From Protopterus annectens (Eukaryota > Chordata > Ceratodontiformes > Protopteridae): 64,000 nucleotides of DNA. Numbering within the stretch: the first letter of the stretch is position 1; every line of letters starts with the position of its first letter. A program made the translations under genes and the position numbers. Shown here in pieces: positions 21,562 through 34,048 of this stretch. Location: assembly GCF_019279795.1 (NCBI RefSeq), contig NC_056732.1, forward strand, positions 1,071,219,438-1,071,283,437. The letters run 5' to 3'. Under the pieces are notes generated by a model. The model did no database searches, was not told where the DNA came from, and saw only the letters and a list, made by a program, of their open reading frames with translations.

Positions 21562-22445
21562 GTTTTTGAGCTTGGTTTGTTAATTTTTGGTCGTGATATG
21601 CTGTGCTATGTCATGCCCCAAGTTTCAAAGCAGTACTGCCTCTCCCTTTTTTTCCTCTCTTTCAGAATATGTGCAAAGGCTTGGGATAGGCTACTGAATA
21701 TAATTTACCACTGCAGCCATTTTAGAGTTAACTAAGTGATCACTAAATGAGCACACCAGAAGACATGGGAGAGATGCAAATATTACAGGAAAAGGGATTG
21801 AGAATGTTTTAAAAGAAATTATTCATAGGGTTGAGGGCCTAAAATATACCTACAGCTATATGAAAAAAGACTATTCTTTTCTTGTTGGAAGGCTATTGGT
21901 CACCAGCTTAGAGTAAAGGTGGGTGGATTTTCTGCATCCTGTGCTTGCCAAATATGCGGGGACACAAATATCTACAGTTCAGAACTTTTGGGACTGCGAT
22001 TTGTCTTCTGGGCTATGGAACAATATTTCAGATCTGTTTAGTAAGTGGCTGTCAGATGACATTTAAACAACCAATCATAACCTATGGAGAAGTTGAGCAG
22101 TAACCTAAATATGATAGTCTAGGTTATTTTTTTTTTACATTTGCCAGGACTTATAATGCCTCTCAAGTGCATGTCTGAATCTATTACCTTGCATAAATTG
22201 GTATAAATATACACTAATGTGGATTCTCACACTGGCTTGACTGACTACTCAAGCTGCAGCAGACGAGGTTCTATATTTATTTGTGGTTTGCTAACAGGGT
22301 AGGTGGATGGGCACAAGGACTCTTCAGCCACAACACAGGCCACAGGAGCAAAAGAATATGTTAATATTTATTACAAACCATAAAATATGAATGGCACCAA
22401 GAAACTTGACATTAACATTCGATATTACATCAAAAGGAATATTTA
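21562..22445. other. Unassigned, probably intronic or old repeat
   Basis: No recognisable coding or repeat signal on either strand. A pyrimidine-rich run ending in AG near 21665 is on the plus strand, opposite to the host exon, and I do not treat it as a splice site. Confidence 0.5.
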
Positions 22446-22698
22446 CTTATTTTTATTTTATTTAACATTTGTTTACCAGGAAAGTCCGACTTGGAACAAA
22501 GCCAATTTTCAGGGGAGGCCCGGGAAGAAACGCTCCAGACATATGTTTTTGTTATATGGGAGGAAACTAGAGCACCCAGAGGAAACCCACATGAATGTAT
22601 AGAGGACATGCAGACTCCACACAGAAGACATCCCAGCCAAGAATCGAACTGGAGAACCGCTTGCTGTGAGAATACAACACAACCACTGCGCCATCCAT
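22446..22698 (-). mobile_element. tRNA-derived SINE with an L2-type tail
   Basis: On the minus strand: tRNA-related head (gcgcagtggttg, then B-box-like gttcgattc), a central region shared with the other SINEs here (gtgtggagtctgcatgtcct, gggtttcctctgggtgctc), then a tail from about 22550 that aligns with the 3' UTR of the L2 at 1090-1183 (cgggcct, ctgaaaa, cctggtaaacaaatgt, A/T-rich end). It is thus likely moved by that L2 family. Confidence 0.8.
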
Positions 22699-23569
22699 AT
22701 AAATAGCATTACAAATTTACGTGATTAATACAACCACAGCAGGCAAACAAGCACAACTTTTAAGCTGGAGCAATGAAGAAACAAAGGAGTTTGACAAATA
22801 TGCACAAATACATATGTAACATGCCTTGGACAGGGGCAAACTAGTTGCTAAAAAGATCAGTCACAATTTCTATAAAGGAGGTAAATTTAACTGTAGAGTG
22901 CATAGATAGTATAGCCACATTATCAATCCTGATATTGCACAATGACATAATAATCAAGTCAAACCAACAACCAAGTTAATTCACCAACAGTTACAACTGT
23001 TGCTAACATTGCAAAGTTCAGAATTATAGCAAGCATATATAATGCTTCAAGTTACAACAAACTGTGAAATCATCAGAAAAGTAAATCAGGATAATACACT
23101 GTAGTTTGAGTCCATCCATGGGGTGAGAGTAATACACAGCAGTTACCATTTAATGCTTGGTCAGTTTTGTTTCTAATGTACAATGAAACATGGTCCTACT
23201 TTGTTGCAGTTTTTCTATGAGATTACTAGCCACTGATCGGACTTTGTAGACAGGTAAAAAGTCACTGTAAGAAGTCTATTTATGTTGATTGTCAGTACTT
23301 CTATGGGTTGACTGCATTATGTGAGAGGGATATTTCTGGAGTTTATTTGTTAATTGTCCTGTTACAATACACCTTTGGCTTAAGATTTGTTGATTGCGGT
23401 TTCATATAAGAAAAGCCATTACTGTATGATTGAAGATTGCGGCTATGAGAGAAAAATACAGGAATCGTTCCATGATAAATATCAGATTCAAGATCAAAAG
23501 TATGTGAACTGCAAAAAAATAATTAGAAGCTCAAAGGCTAGGATACTCTCAGCGCAATGTGTTACATAG
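22699..23569. other. Unassigned
   Basis: A/T-rich, with no coding or repeat match that I can recognise. Confidence 0.5.
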
Positions 23570-24935
23570 GTTTATAGGTAGGTACTAGGCTATCTGCCCG
23601 AAGGTATTTATAAGCCTAGCAGGAATGTGTTGGCTTTCACTGACCCCTAAGATTAGTTCCCTGTGCCTCTGTCCAGCAGAGCCACCAAAGTGATCCCTGG
23701 GGTAAACGTTCCGTTTCCCATCCACTCGTCAAGGTTTCTCTTAAAGAGGGTTAGTGAGGAGCTCTGCCTAATGTAGATTGGAATCTTGTTCCAGAGCATG
23801 GGAAGTCTCTGGGACAGGAATCTATCCCTCCAGCACATCTTATTTATTATTGTGGTGAGGTTTAGATCCCTGGAGCATGTGGCTCGAGGGGATATGGTTT
23901 TCTTTAGGTGTAGCATGTCCATCAATTCTGGGTGGGACATGACCTTGTATGTCAGGCAGAGATCACCTCTGAGTAGGCGGTATGCAACAGAGTACAGCTG
24001 GAGTTTCTTTAGTCGAGCTGCATAGGGCATCTGCTTGAGGCCAGTGAACCTCTTGGTGAGGTACTTCTGTGGTCTTTCCAGTTGTTGCCGGTGTCTTGTA
24101 AGGTACATCCCAAATGGGGCATTGTACTCTATGATGGGTCTGATGAGTGATGCATAGAGGGGTCAATTAACCTCTTTCGATCTGGATGCAAACCCTTTTG
24201 CGATTAGGTGAGCCACACAGAAGGATTTTCTAACCACTTTGGCAATGTGATTATCAAAGGAGAGGTTACTATCTACTTGGGTCCCCAGATCCCTTATTAC
24301 GTCTTCCGTATTTAGGGGCTACCACCTATGTGGTAGTTTTTGGGTAGTTTGTTTTTTCCGAAGGGGATGACTACGCACTTTTTGGCATTTAGCTTGAGGC
24401 CATGGCTTTGACACCAGGTATCTGCCTCAGTCAGACCCTTTTGGAAGATGTCTGTGTCAGCCGGAGCGTCAATTATAGCCCCTAGTTTGCAGTCGTCTGC
24501 GAACTTGGTCAGCCATAGTCCTCCTGTGCTTGCCTGTACTTCTGAGAAGTATATGCTGAACAGGAGGGGTCCTAGGACTGAGCCCTGGGGAACGCCACTT
24601 ACAACCGGTTTAGAGTCAGACCTAGCTCCCACAATTCTTACCATGTAGGTTCTGTCCATGAGCCAGATGGCAACCCATCTCGTTATGTAGGGGGTTTATG
24701 TTCAGGCTGGTGAGCTTGTCTATAATACCCGAGTGGGGAATGGTGTCAAAGGCCTTTGTGAGGTGTGGGTAGGCTGTGTGGACCACCTTTCCCTCGTTTA
24801 TAGCCTTGGTAACAGTCTCAAAGAAGTCCACCAGGTTTAGGAGGCATGATCTGCCATTAACAAAGCCGAACTGGGTAGGGTCCAGTGTTTGGAGGTTCCC
24901 AATGTCTCTGTTAATGAGATCCACGATGATGCCTG
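23570..24935 (-). pseudogene. CR1 LINE copy B, 5'-truncated RT
   Basis: Minus-strand RT from finger to C-terminus. Order: PTQFGFVNGRSCL, AYPHLTKAFDT (motif A; the catalytic Asp position is His), GVPQGSVLGPLLF (motif B), KFADDCKLG (motif C, intact), LKLNAKKC, then the C-terminal region ending near 23653. The reading frame shifts near 24620 and 24300. The 3' end at about 23570 shares the terminal gcctagta..c...cctat pattern with copy C near 49820. Loss of the motif A Asp and of the whole 5' half makes it inactive. Confidence 0.82.
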
Positions 24936-25475
24936 TTCAGAGAGAAGAGAGGATGTATTCCCCTGAACAAGGGAAAAAAAGCTGACATGACAGAATTAAG
25001 TACAGCTGTGCAAGATGAATTTAACAAATTACAGTTATGCACTCACCATCACTATGATTTGTGTTGTCCATTTTCATACTTCTTCAATGTACAGGTTTGC
25101 AGATCCGAATCAGATGCATACCAGAATTACGGATCCAACTCTCGAGCTCTTCTCTCTAACCACAATGCCCCAGTCAGTCTAAATTACCTCAGATCAAGTT
25201 TACTGCCTTATAGAGCCTAAGAGAGACAAGAGAGAGTAGGAAGAAGGAAATAATAGTAAAGCTAGGACTCAAACCTGGAACAAGAGGTTCTAAAATATCT
25301 ATAAGATCACTCCAGAAGATGACAGGAAAGGGAAAGAAGGGTGGGGAGTTCAGGAAGACTGAAAATGGACAACACAGATGCATAGTTATAGTGACTACAT
25401 AACTAATATCTGATGCTGTCATTTTCACTTAATGGATGGGACAGAGCCCCCAGCTAAGTGAATCTTGGGGGGCCC

Positions 25476-26602
25476 TCATGGAAGGATACTCCAGAGAACT
25501 GCCGAACCAAAACAAGTTCTGATTCGAGAAATCCAATCTAGTCTGTAATGAGTAATAACGATATGAGCATTAGACGAGGTAGTTGTTGTGCAAATGCCAT
25601 CAGTGAAAGTTCTAGACCAGAAGGCAAAAGTGGCGGCTATGGATCTAGTTGATTGTGCCTTAGGAGGATTTGACATGGAGACGCCTTGATGAGTATATAC
25701 AAAAGAAATGCAAACTTGAGCATTAGGAGGCTTTGACAGGGAAATGCCTTGCTGAGTAGGTACAAAAGAAATGCAATCAGTAATTCATTTTGCCGGGATA
25801 ACTTTAAAAAGTGGTGATCCCAGTCTGTTCTGTGAGAAAGAAAGAAAGAAACACAGTTGTCCTGACTAGGGTTGCCAACTTTTCAAATGGCCATAGTGGG
25901 ACATTTTTGGGACACCCATCAGATTTTACAGGCAGACACATACCCAAGGTCAGTACAAAGGATAGAACTTTACTTTTTTGCCTAAATAAAAGCTTATTCT
26001 TGTAGCTGTTTAGTTGCTTATTCTGTTTCTTTTAACATTTAGGTAATTTAGATACAGAAATAACTATTTTATGCAACTATTACATAAAATATGGGACATA
26101 ATTATGTCCTACAATCTCAGGACATTTGCCATTTTTAATATTTTTGGTCAGGACACAACTGCCCAAAGAGGGATTGTCCCTCGCAAAGTGGGACAGGTGG
26201 TAACCCTAGTTCCGACTTCCTGAAATCCTTTGCCTGTGTAGATAAAAACAATAGTGGTCTATGTATACCTAAAAGAAATAGCATGTACTCTCTCTCCCCC
26301 TTATTTGAAAAATTAGGGAAGAATATAGGCAAATGAATTGTTTGATTAATATTCGATTCAGAGGCTACTTTTGGCAAGGACAGGTTGGTTTGTAAGGTAA
26401 CTCTGTCTTTGTGAAAAACAATGTAAGGGAATTTGGATGATACAGCCTGCAGTTCTGAAATTATTCTCGTAGATGTAATTGCTACTAGAAATGTTGTCTT
26501 CCAAGACAAAAACTTTAACTCAGTTTTGGTTGAAGGTTCAAATGGTTGTTTCAACCCCTGAAGCACAACTGTCAAATCACGAGGAGGAGACAGATCTTTC
26601 AC
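25476..26602 (-). pseudogene. DIRS 3 tyrosine recombinase
   Basis: 26602-26135 reads LKQPFEPSTKTELKFLSWKTTFLVAITSTRIISEL, aligning with the inner DIRS recombinase; the first catalytic Arg is in STRIISEL. The C-terminal part (25676-25476) has AQSTRSIAATFAFW, where the HxxR His appears as Gln, and ITHYRLDW, which would hold the Tyr. The segments are in different frames. Not functional. Confidence 0.72.
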
Positions 26603-26879
26603 TGGGGGACTGAGTAAGAAAATGCCTTTTAGAACAGCCTTGCATGATTTGTAAGAAGCTAAAGGGGAAGCTTTTTCTCCTGAATGAATACTTAATATGG
26701 CTAACTGTACTTTGACTATGGAGAAACTAGCACCTTCATGAAAAACAGAAGTTAAGAACTCTAGAACTGAAGAAACTGGGGCAGTGAAATACTCAATTTC
26801 CTTCTTAAGAGCCCAAATTGAAAATTTTTTCCATTTACTTTTGTAGATCTTCCTTGTAGAAGCTTCCTAGGAAGATAAA

Positions 26880-28380
26880 CATATATGTCGAAACAGGGAA
26901 GAAAAAGTCTCTGCTATCTAGCTACTACTGGAATTGGAGAAACCATGCAGAGGGTTTGAGGCCTGGAATACTGGGATGTTTTATCCTTGAGAGAAGGTCT
27001 AGACTGGGGTCCAGTTTCTATGGCAGATATCGAAGATGAGACCAAAGGGGAATCACATTTTGCAATGCCAGAAGGGGGCAATGAGGATAACTGAGTTTTT
27101 CAACCGACATGTTTTCTGTAAGAATTCTGGAATCAGAGGCAAAGGGGAAGAGGCATAAAGAGACTGAAGGGCCAAACATGGACTAAACCATCTCTCAGTG
27201 ACCCCCCAGACAAGGAATTACAGCAAAATATCTGCTGTACTTGTTGTGGGGAGATGCAGAGAATTTACAGAATGGTTGGCCCCAATAATAAAAAATTTCA
27301 TCCACCAATGCTTGCTTGAGGGACCACTCGTGATGCATTAAAATGGACCTGCTGGGTTTGTTAGCTAATACGTTGGATTTCTCTGGAATATGCACTGCCA
27401 TAAGGAGGAGGTTAGAGGGGATAGCCCACTGCCACACTTTCATTGCTTCTCTACAAAGGGGGCTAAGATTGGGTTTCCCTTATTTGTTGATGTATCAGAC
27501 CACAGACATTGTCAGTTTGTATCACATTTCTCCCTAGAAGGAGAACATCTTGAAAGGCCTGCAATGGTAATAGAACCACTCTCATATCTACGACATTAAT
27601 GTGTGAATTGGTCTCTTGGGGGAACCACATGCCTTGGACCATCTGTCTCAAGAAAATCCTCCCCAGTACCCCAATTGGGAGGTATCCATGGTCACTGCGG
27701 CCATGAGAAGAGGCAGAATAAAAAGACGTCCCAGTTAAATCTTGTCCGACTTGAATCCACCAACAAAGATGATTTTTGCATACTCGAGTGAGCTTGATTG
27801 TGAAGGACTGAGGATATTGCAGAACAGACCACTGAACAGCTAGACTCTACTGGAGAACACACATATAGTAAAGTGCCATAGGAACTAAGGTTATGGCTGC
27901 TGTCATTGAAGCTAGAGCCTGGAGAACAAGTCTGGCTAGAGAAGCAGGATGAACAAGAATTTGCTGTACCTGGAACTTGACTGTATCCACAAAATATTTA
28001 GGAAGAGTGGCACTCTGACTTACTGTATTCAATTGGGCACCAATAAACTCTAGGCTCTGTACTGGTTGAGGTTTTGTCTTGAGATGTTAACTGAAGTGCC
28101 TAATCTTTGACAAAGTTGGAGCAAATAGCCCCTGGACTGTTCTAACAGATGCCTGGTTGGGGAGGTTAAGGACACAGTTGTCTAAATATGGAAACACTCT
28201 AAATTCCAGCAATATCAAAAGGCAGAGCTCTGAAGTGAAAGTGCCTGCCCCCAGCCAAAAGCCCAGATATCACCGGGATAGTCTGTTCATCTTGACATGA
28301 CAGTACATGTCCTAAAGATCGATTATGCAAATCCAATCATTCTTGAGCAAAAAGGACAGGATGGACTGAACTGTTAACAT
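26880..28380 (-). pseudogene. DIRS 3 RT, RNase H and MT-like domain
   Basis: Strongly decayed. RT motif C reads FPYLDN near 28178-28188 (last Asp lost). RNase H pieces are visible at 27651-27463 (HINVVDMRVV, IQTDN) and 27443-27330 (HIPEKSNVLANKPSR, where the usual Asp of ADxLSR is Asn). The MT-like part has WGQPFCKFSASPHNKYSRYF (near 27270). Stops are frequent. Confidence 0.68.
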
Positions 28381-28586
28381 TCAGAACTTTGATTTCTTCA
28401 CAAATTGGTTCTTTTGGTTCTGGGAATATGGAAAAATTGCATGAAATAACCTCTGCATATAATTCTTAGCACCCAAGAATCTTTTGTTGCAGGAACCCAA
28501 GTCTCTGGGTGAAAGGACAAGGACCCCCCCCCCAACTGCACCCTGAAGAGTTGTCCCCATGAGAATCCTGGAAAGATCCCTGGAAT

Positions 28587-29764
28587 TTATGGAACCACAT
28601 TTTCTTGTCCCCTCTGATTCCAGGAAAAAGATGGTTGAGCGGGAGAAAAGCAAATCCCTACAGCAGACTGGGTAGTTCCTTCCTGTTTACTGTGGGAAAA
28701 TGTCTCTTTCACATAAGGACCAAACAAGGAGATTCCATCAAAAGCAACACTGATGAAAGAAGACTCAAAAGCAGCACTGATGAAAGAAGACTTGAATCCA
28801 GGCACGGTCCACTAAAAGTATTGCCTGAACCAGCAGCCCGTGAAGTACCCTCTGCAGTATGGGATATTAACTTCATGGATGCATTGAAAATGGATACAGT
28901 GGCCAGTTTTGAAGATGATCTCTTACAGTCCTCCACAGACATGGACTCAGAGGGATTTGGAGAGTTCCTTAGTCAAATCCCTCTGTAGCCTTCTTAAAGT
29001 CTGCTAAACAATTCAGGGACCTCAAAGCAAAGGCCGCTGAAGCAAATACATGCTTCCCAAAGCTGTCCAATGCCCTCGACTCTCCATTACAGAGATGGAC
29101 AGAGGAGCTTTGTTCGGCAAGCTCCTTTTTTGCGGCTGCTGCCACAACCATAGCATCAACAGGGGCTCTCTGCACCACTGGGGTTTGTCTTTTGGCAGTG
29201 CCAAAATTTTATCTGAGCATCAGGGAATTGGTTCAACAGAATCTGGTTCCTTCCATGTCCGGTAAGAGACTAGATCGATAAGCTCATCAGCCTGGAGAGT
29301 CAACAAAGACATAGATGGGCCAAAACAAAGTATCCAGAAATTCTGACTCATCTGGGCAGGGGGTATCTGAAGAACATCCACCCTTTTGCTTAAGTATCTC
29401 TAGGATATCTCCAACAGAGACATCATCTGGTGGAGATCTGGGGGACTCTTTCCCTTACTTAAAGTCAGTATTCTCAGAGAGATTCTACAGGGGAATTTAT
29501 GTGCCTCTTTTTGCACATTCTCTTGTGAGGAATCTCCTCAGTGTTATGCTTTAGGAAGGTATTCAAAGAGAGGAGAATTTCCTGTATGGAAACTGTCCGG
29601 ACCCTAGTTGATACTGGCTGTCCCTGTGGAATGGCACTAATGGGATCAGAGCTCAGACCCACTGGAGGAATAGGTACAGGATCCAAGGAAGCGAGAGAAA
29701 TCTGATTGGTGGTGAGAGAAGATCCATCCTGAAGAAAATAATCAGTCCCATCCCAACAAAACAA
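28587..29764 (-). pseudogene. DIRS 3 gag-like fragment
   Basis: Pieces matching the DIRS 4 gag in order: LPSKSS/QVST-type Ser-rich start (29764-29474, with RKRCKKRH-like basic run), a middle ESRALDSFGKHVFASAAFALRSLN block (29178-28969) that aligns with the SRALERWGKKVYTSATLSARALN block of the inner gag at 9768-15385, and GSSFLF-type end. The N-terminal Cys/His module is absent because the element is cut at 29764. Confidence 0.65.
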
Positions 29765-30108
29765 AGCCTATTTTATTTTTTATGACTGAACTGCCACAAA
29801 TTTACTTATTTACAGATATACACTCAGGATGACTACTAAATTCATTTATTTACAAATTGATTTAAATGCACATTTTTTGTTAGACTTATCAAATAAAAAA
29901 GTGCCTGATTTAATGAGACAAAAACAGAAACATTAATATTGGTGCAAAGTGGAGGAAAATATTGGTGCAAAATGGAGGAAAACTCTCAGACTAAGCAGAT
30001 TTCCTAAGTGCTCCTAGTTCTAAACAGTGCTCAAAGTGTGGAGGAAACAAATCCATAATTAAAGAAAACTCCAGTTAAAAAGGGTCTAAAATCGGTGTAA
30101 ATGCTTAC

Positions 30109-30194
30109 CTTAACCTTAGTACAAGACTAATGGGAGAGCTGGGTTCTTCTTGGGCTGGTGGTGGGGCAACTGGGGCTGATGCAGCAGGTGGCAT
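30109..30194 (-). CDS. OXSR1: Host exon, OXSR1/STK39-family kinase (C-terminal linker)
   Basis: 86 bp on the minus strand, bounded by an AG acceptor (30195-30196) and a consensus donor GTAAGC (30103-30108). It translates in one frame as 28 codons plus two bases: an Ala/Pro-rich part beginning MPPAASAPVA, then EEPSSPISLVLRLR. The last nine residues match the start of the conserved C-terminal (CCT) domain of OSR1/SPAK kinases. OXSR1 has PISLVLRLR at this place while STK39 has NLVLRLR, so OXSR1 is preferred. Those kinases are activated by WNKs and phosphorylate cation-chloride cotransporters; the CCT domain binds RFxV motifs. The rest of the gene is not in the window. It is flanked by about 345 bp of plain intron on one side and 95 bp before DIRS 4 on the other. 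Confidence 0.72.
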
Positions 30195-30707
30195 CTAAAA
30201 TGATATTTAAAATATGTGAACATATTTCCTCTAAAAAAAATCACTGATACATAATGAAATATTTACACCTCTATAGTCTGGCAGCACAATAAAAGTTATG
30301 TACTTACCATAAAGTTCCATCTGTGTTGTCCATTTTCTTTCAGATCCGACTCAGACATTACTTAAGCTTGTGGCCACCAAAAAGCTCTTGAGCTCCTCCC
30401 TTACCCATAATGCACAAATCCCTAACATACCTCAGATCTTGTTTGCTGCTTGACAAAGTAGGATGAACTACTATAAAATTCCTAACACAATAAGCCATAT
30501 CTGCAACTCAACTTGAAGGACAGTGGTGTCCTTATCTCTCATTCTTCCAGAAATCAATTGTGAAAAGGGTTGGGGATTGGTAGAAAGGGAGCGGAGGAAG
30601 AATGAAAATGGACAACACAGATGGAATGTTATGACAAGTACATAACTTTATCTGATGGTGTCAATTTTCATTCTATCCTCAACTGTTGGGAAAGAATCCC
30701 CAGCTAC

Positions 30708-31609
30708 CTAAATTCCTGGGTGGACTCTACAAAATGATATTCCAGAGAACAGTTGAACAAGACTGCCCCTTCCCCTCAAAACCAAACCTAGTTTGTACTG
30801 AGTAATAAAGGTATGAGGATTTGCCCAAGTTGTAGCTTCACATATGTTGTCCACAGAAGTCGTATTGAGGAGCGCTGAAGACGTTGCCAGAGATCTAGCT
30901 GAATGGGTTCTTACAGGTTTTAATAAGGGTAACCCAATTTGCTGTAGATAAATTATATGCAATCTGTCCGCCTTCTGGCTAAAGTTACCTGTGCAACTGA
31001 TTTTCCCAATTTGGAATCTGCAAAGGACACAAATAATTGATCTGTCTTTCTAATATCTTCCGTTCTATGTAAAAACAATTGTCTGTGAACATCCAATAAA
31101 TGTAACATATATTCCCATTTGTTTGAAAATTTAGGAAATACGACAGGCAGATTAATGGACTACTTAATACTGGATCCTGACACCACCTTAGAAAGGAAAA
31201 AAGCATCAGTGCGTAATGTTATACCCTTATGAAAAATCAAGCAGGGAGGTTTAGAGGACAATCCTTGAAATTCTTCTTGCAGAGGTAAATGCTACCAGAA
31301 AGATAGTTTTCCAGGTCAGGAATTTAAGATCACATTTAGCTGCTGGTTCAAAGGGGGAATGAATTAAGGCCTGCAGTACCAAATTTAAATCTCATGGTGG
31401 AGCAGGATCTTTACACGGAGGACTCAGCAGGAGGGTGGCTCTCAAAAAGGCTTTACAAAACTTACAGGTGGCCCAATGAACAATCCTGAAATCCAATATG
31501 AAAATTAGAGATTTCTGCTAACTGAACTCTAATTGTTGAGCAGCTCGCTCCCTCATTAAAAACTGTTGCCAAAAATTCTAGAACGTTCAGTACAGGAGCT
31601 GAGAAGAGG
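30708..31609 (-). pseudogene. DIRS 4 tyrosine recombinase
   Basis: C-terminal block at 30962-30708 reads VRTHSARSLATSSALLNTT then NPHTFITQYKLG, matching the HxxR and terminal Tyr regions (HSAR keeps His and Arg). The middle (31206-30985 and beyond) is in other frames. The N-terminal core-binding region is near 31600. Not functional. Confidence 0.68.
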
Positions 31610-33460
31610 TCAATGTGTTTCTGTTGTGTCCAAATAATGAACCTTTTCCATTAACATCTGTAAAGTTTTTGTAGAAGCCTTATGGGAAGATGAAAGTACG
31701 TGACGGACAGGGGAAGAGAGCATTGGTTGTCTGGCTATTAAAGGAATTAGAGAAATCACGTTGTTGGCTTGAGGTTTGAGATATCTGGATGAGTCATGTC
31801 TGTTGGATGAGACAGGAGTTCTGGAACTGGATCTGGAATTCAAGGTGGGTAAAACAGATGAGGCCAAAGGAAGGGGAACCAAATCTGTCAAGGCCGGTAA
31901 GGTGCAATGAGGATGACGCTGCTCTTCAACTGGGCAGCATGCTGCAGGAATTTGGGAATTAGGGGGGGTTGGAGGGTAGCGTGGAGAAGACTGGGGGGGC
32001 AATCGTGAAGAACATCTCTTGGTGATTCCCCCGGTGGAGGGATCAGGGCAAAGAAGCTGCTGTACTTGTTTACGGGAGATGCAAAATGACTGCAGCAAGA
32101 TGGCCCCATTGATAGGAAATCACATCTGTCATTTTTCTGTTGAGAGACCACTTCTGAGGTAGTATAATGGAGCTTCTCATATTGTCTATCATGCTGGAGT
32201 TCCCCGGAATGAGCATTGCGAAAGCAGTTGCAAGAGAATGCCCACTGTGGGCTTCTTGACATAAGGGGTAAAACCTGGTTCTCTGACATGCTGTCTGTCT
32301 GCACCACAACTGTCACAAAAGAAAGAGTCTTGGAATGCCTGCAACTCTAAGAGCACTGCTCTCATCTCTAAGACACATATATGCATAGTGGCCCCTTCGG
32401 GGGACCAAGTGCCTTTAACTGTTTTCTCCAGGAAGTCCCCCCCCCCCAGTTCGGGAAGTGTCTGTGGTCACTATAGCCTTGGGCTGAGAGAAGATGAAAA
32501 AAATGGCCTTGCAGAACCTGATCTGATCAACTCCACCACCAAAGGTATCTTCTTGCATGCTTGAGTAATTCTTATTTGTGCTGGCGTATGTTGACAAAGA
32601 ATTGACCACTACTTTGCTAGCATCCACTGAAGAATTCTCATAAGAAATCTAGCTAGAGGAACTACAATTATGGCTGCTGACATTGACCCCAAAGCTTGCA
32701 GAATCAACCAGGCTGAAATCTTAGTACTGCAAATTACTTTCCTGATCCCGGAATCTGACAGTTTTCACTCGAAAGGGGAAGAGAAGTTGTCACTGATACC
32801 GTGTTGAAAACCGCTCTTACAAATTCCATTGTTTGAGTCAATTGTAACTAAGGCTTCTTGCAACTTATGGTTATCCCTAGATGAGAGCAAGTCTGGAGTA
32901 ACTGACCTCTCTCTCTTAGTAGATGTTTGGTCGGGCGTCTAAGTATGGAAATAGCTGGAATCCATGTAGTCTCATGTGATCCGCTACCACTGCCATGTAT
33001 TTGGTGAACATCCTATGGGCTGGGGTGTGCCAAAGGGCAGTGCTCTGAACTGGTACTGACTGGTTCCCAGCTGGAAGCGTAAATGCTTTCTGGGTTGTCT
33101 GTTCATTTTTGTGATAGTATGCATCCTGAAAGTCTACAGAAAACATCCAGTTAACCTTGCTCAAAAAGGGCAGAACAGACTGAACTGCGACTATCCGAAA
33201 CTGTGTGTTGAACTGACTTGTTCAAGTTGCTGAGATCCAAAATTGGTCTTCAATCCCCTGTTTTGTCACTAAAAAGAATCTTGAGTAAGTTCCGGACTCG
33301 ATCTCATCTGGCGGTACTTCGTGGATGACTCCTTTTTCTAGCAGCTTTAGTATGTCTAGTGTTGCTACTTTCATCTCATTGGGTGGAACACCGAGAATTT
33401 TGCAATACAGATGGAGGTGGAACAGAAAGGGGAATCATATAACCTCTAGAAATAATCTTC
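31610..33460 (-). pseudogene. DIRS 4 RT, RNase H and MT-like domain
   Basis: RT motif A reads FSVDFQDAYYH near 33140 (Asp intact). Motif C reads FPYLDA (32934-32945), so the second catalytic Asp is Ala. RNase H remnants lie near 32330-32070 (VVQTDS; GNSSMIDNM). The MT-like region shows FASPVNKYSSFFALIPPPGE (near 32080) and later LIAPYRP. The SINE at 33482 lies just upstream in the RT N-part. Confidence 0.7.
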
Positions 33461-33481
33461 TGCACCCACAAGTCTTGTGAT

Positions 33482-33765
33482 TCCACGGCGGTACAGCGGT
33501 AGCATTGTTACCTCACAGCAAGAGGTTCTTCCGTTCAGTTCTCGGCGTGGCATGGGAGTGCCTTCTGTGTGGAGTCTGCATGTTCTCCCCATGGTTGGGT
33601 AGCATCCGAAAGACATGGGTGAGTAAATGGGCATGCCTTTGTTGAAGGTTGGGCGTCAAGCTGGCATCTCGGCGTTTCGTAAAAATTTACTGCCAATCAT
33701 TAGCGGACCGGAGTTCCACTGTGGCGACCCCTTACCGGGAAAAAGCCAAAAGACAAACAATAACA
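33482..33765 (+). mobile_element. tRNA-derived SINE inside DIRS 4
   Basis: Head with ggtacagcggtagca and ttccgttcagttc, central gtgtggagtctgcatgttct, tail with gcgaccccttaccgggaaaa. The flanking duplication is acccacaagtcttgtgat (33464-33481) and the same with two extra T (33766-33785). It postdates DIRS 4. Confidence 0.88.
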
Positions 33766-34048
33766 ACCCACAAGTCTTTTGTGATGTCTAGCCAGGCTCT
33801 CTGGTGCAGGGATAAATGACCCCCAATTGCCTCCACAGGGTGACAATCGGGCCTCCTTTCAGGAGCACTAGTAGGGTCTATCAAAAAAAGAATCTCTAGA
33901 CCCTTGATTCTGCGGACCCTCTCTGCTGTGTGGGTGGTGTCTTCTATTCAATTTCTCCCCTCTGCCCCTGGGCGAACTGCCTCCATGTGGATCTTGGGAA
34001 GGACCCTGGGACTTTCTGAACCATGTCTTTTGACTACCTTATTGATTC

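Larger units (their letters stand above)
25030..29764 (-). mobile_element. DIRS element 3 (second family), truncated
   Basis: Left terminal repeat starts near 25030, with the internal complementary region at about 25356-25440 (aaaatggacaacacagatgc and ctgatgctgtcattttcact). Recombinase, RT/RNase H and part of gag follow on the minus strand. The right terminal repeat and gag N-terminus are missing: sequence switches to non-element DNA at about 29764, inside gag. Ends and proteins are close to DIRS element 4 (30290-36569) but unlike the pair at 9278-20418. Confidence 0.78.

Noticed and set aside
21645-21670. Pyrimidine-rich tract plus CAG that resembles a splice acceptor on the plus strand
   Set aside because: It is on the strand opposite the supported exon, no open frame with a recognised product follows, and there is no matching donor.
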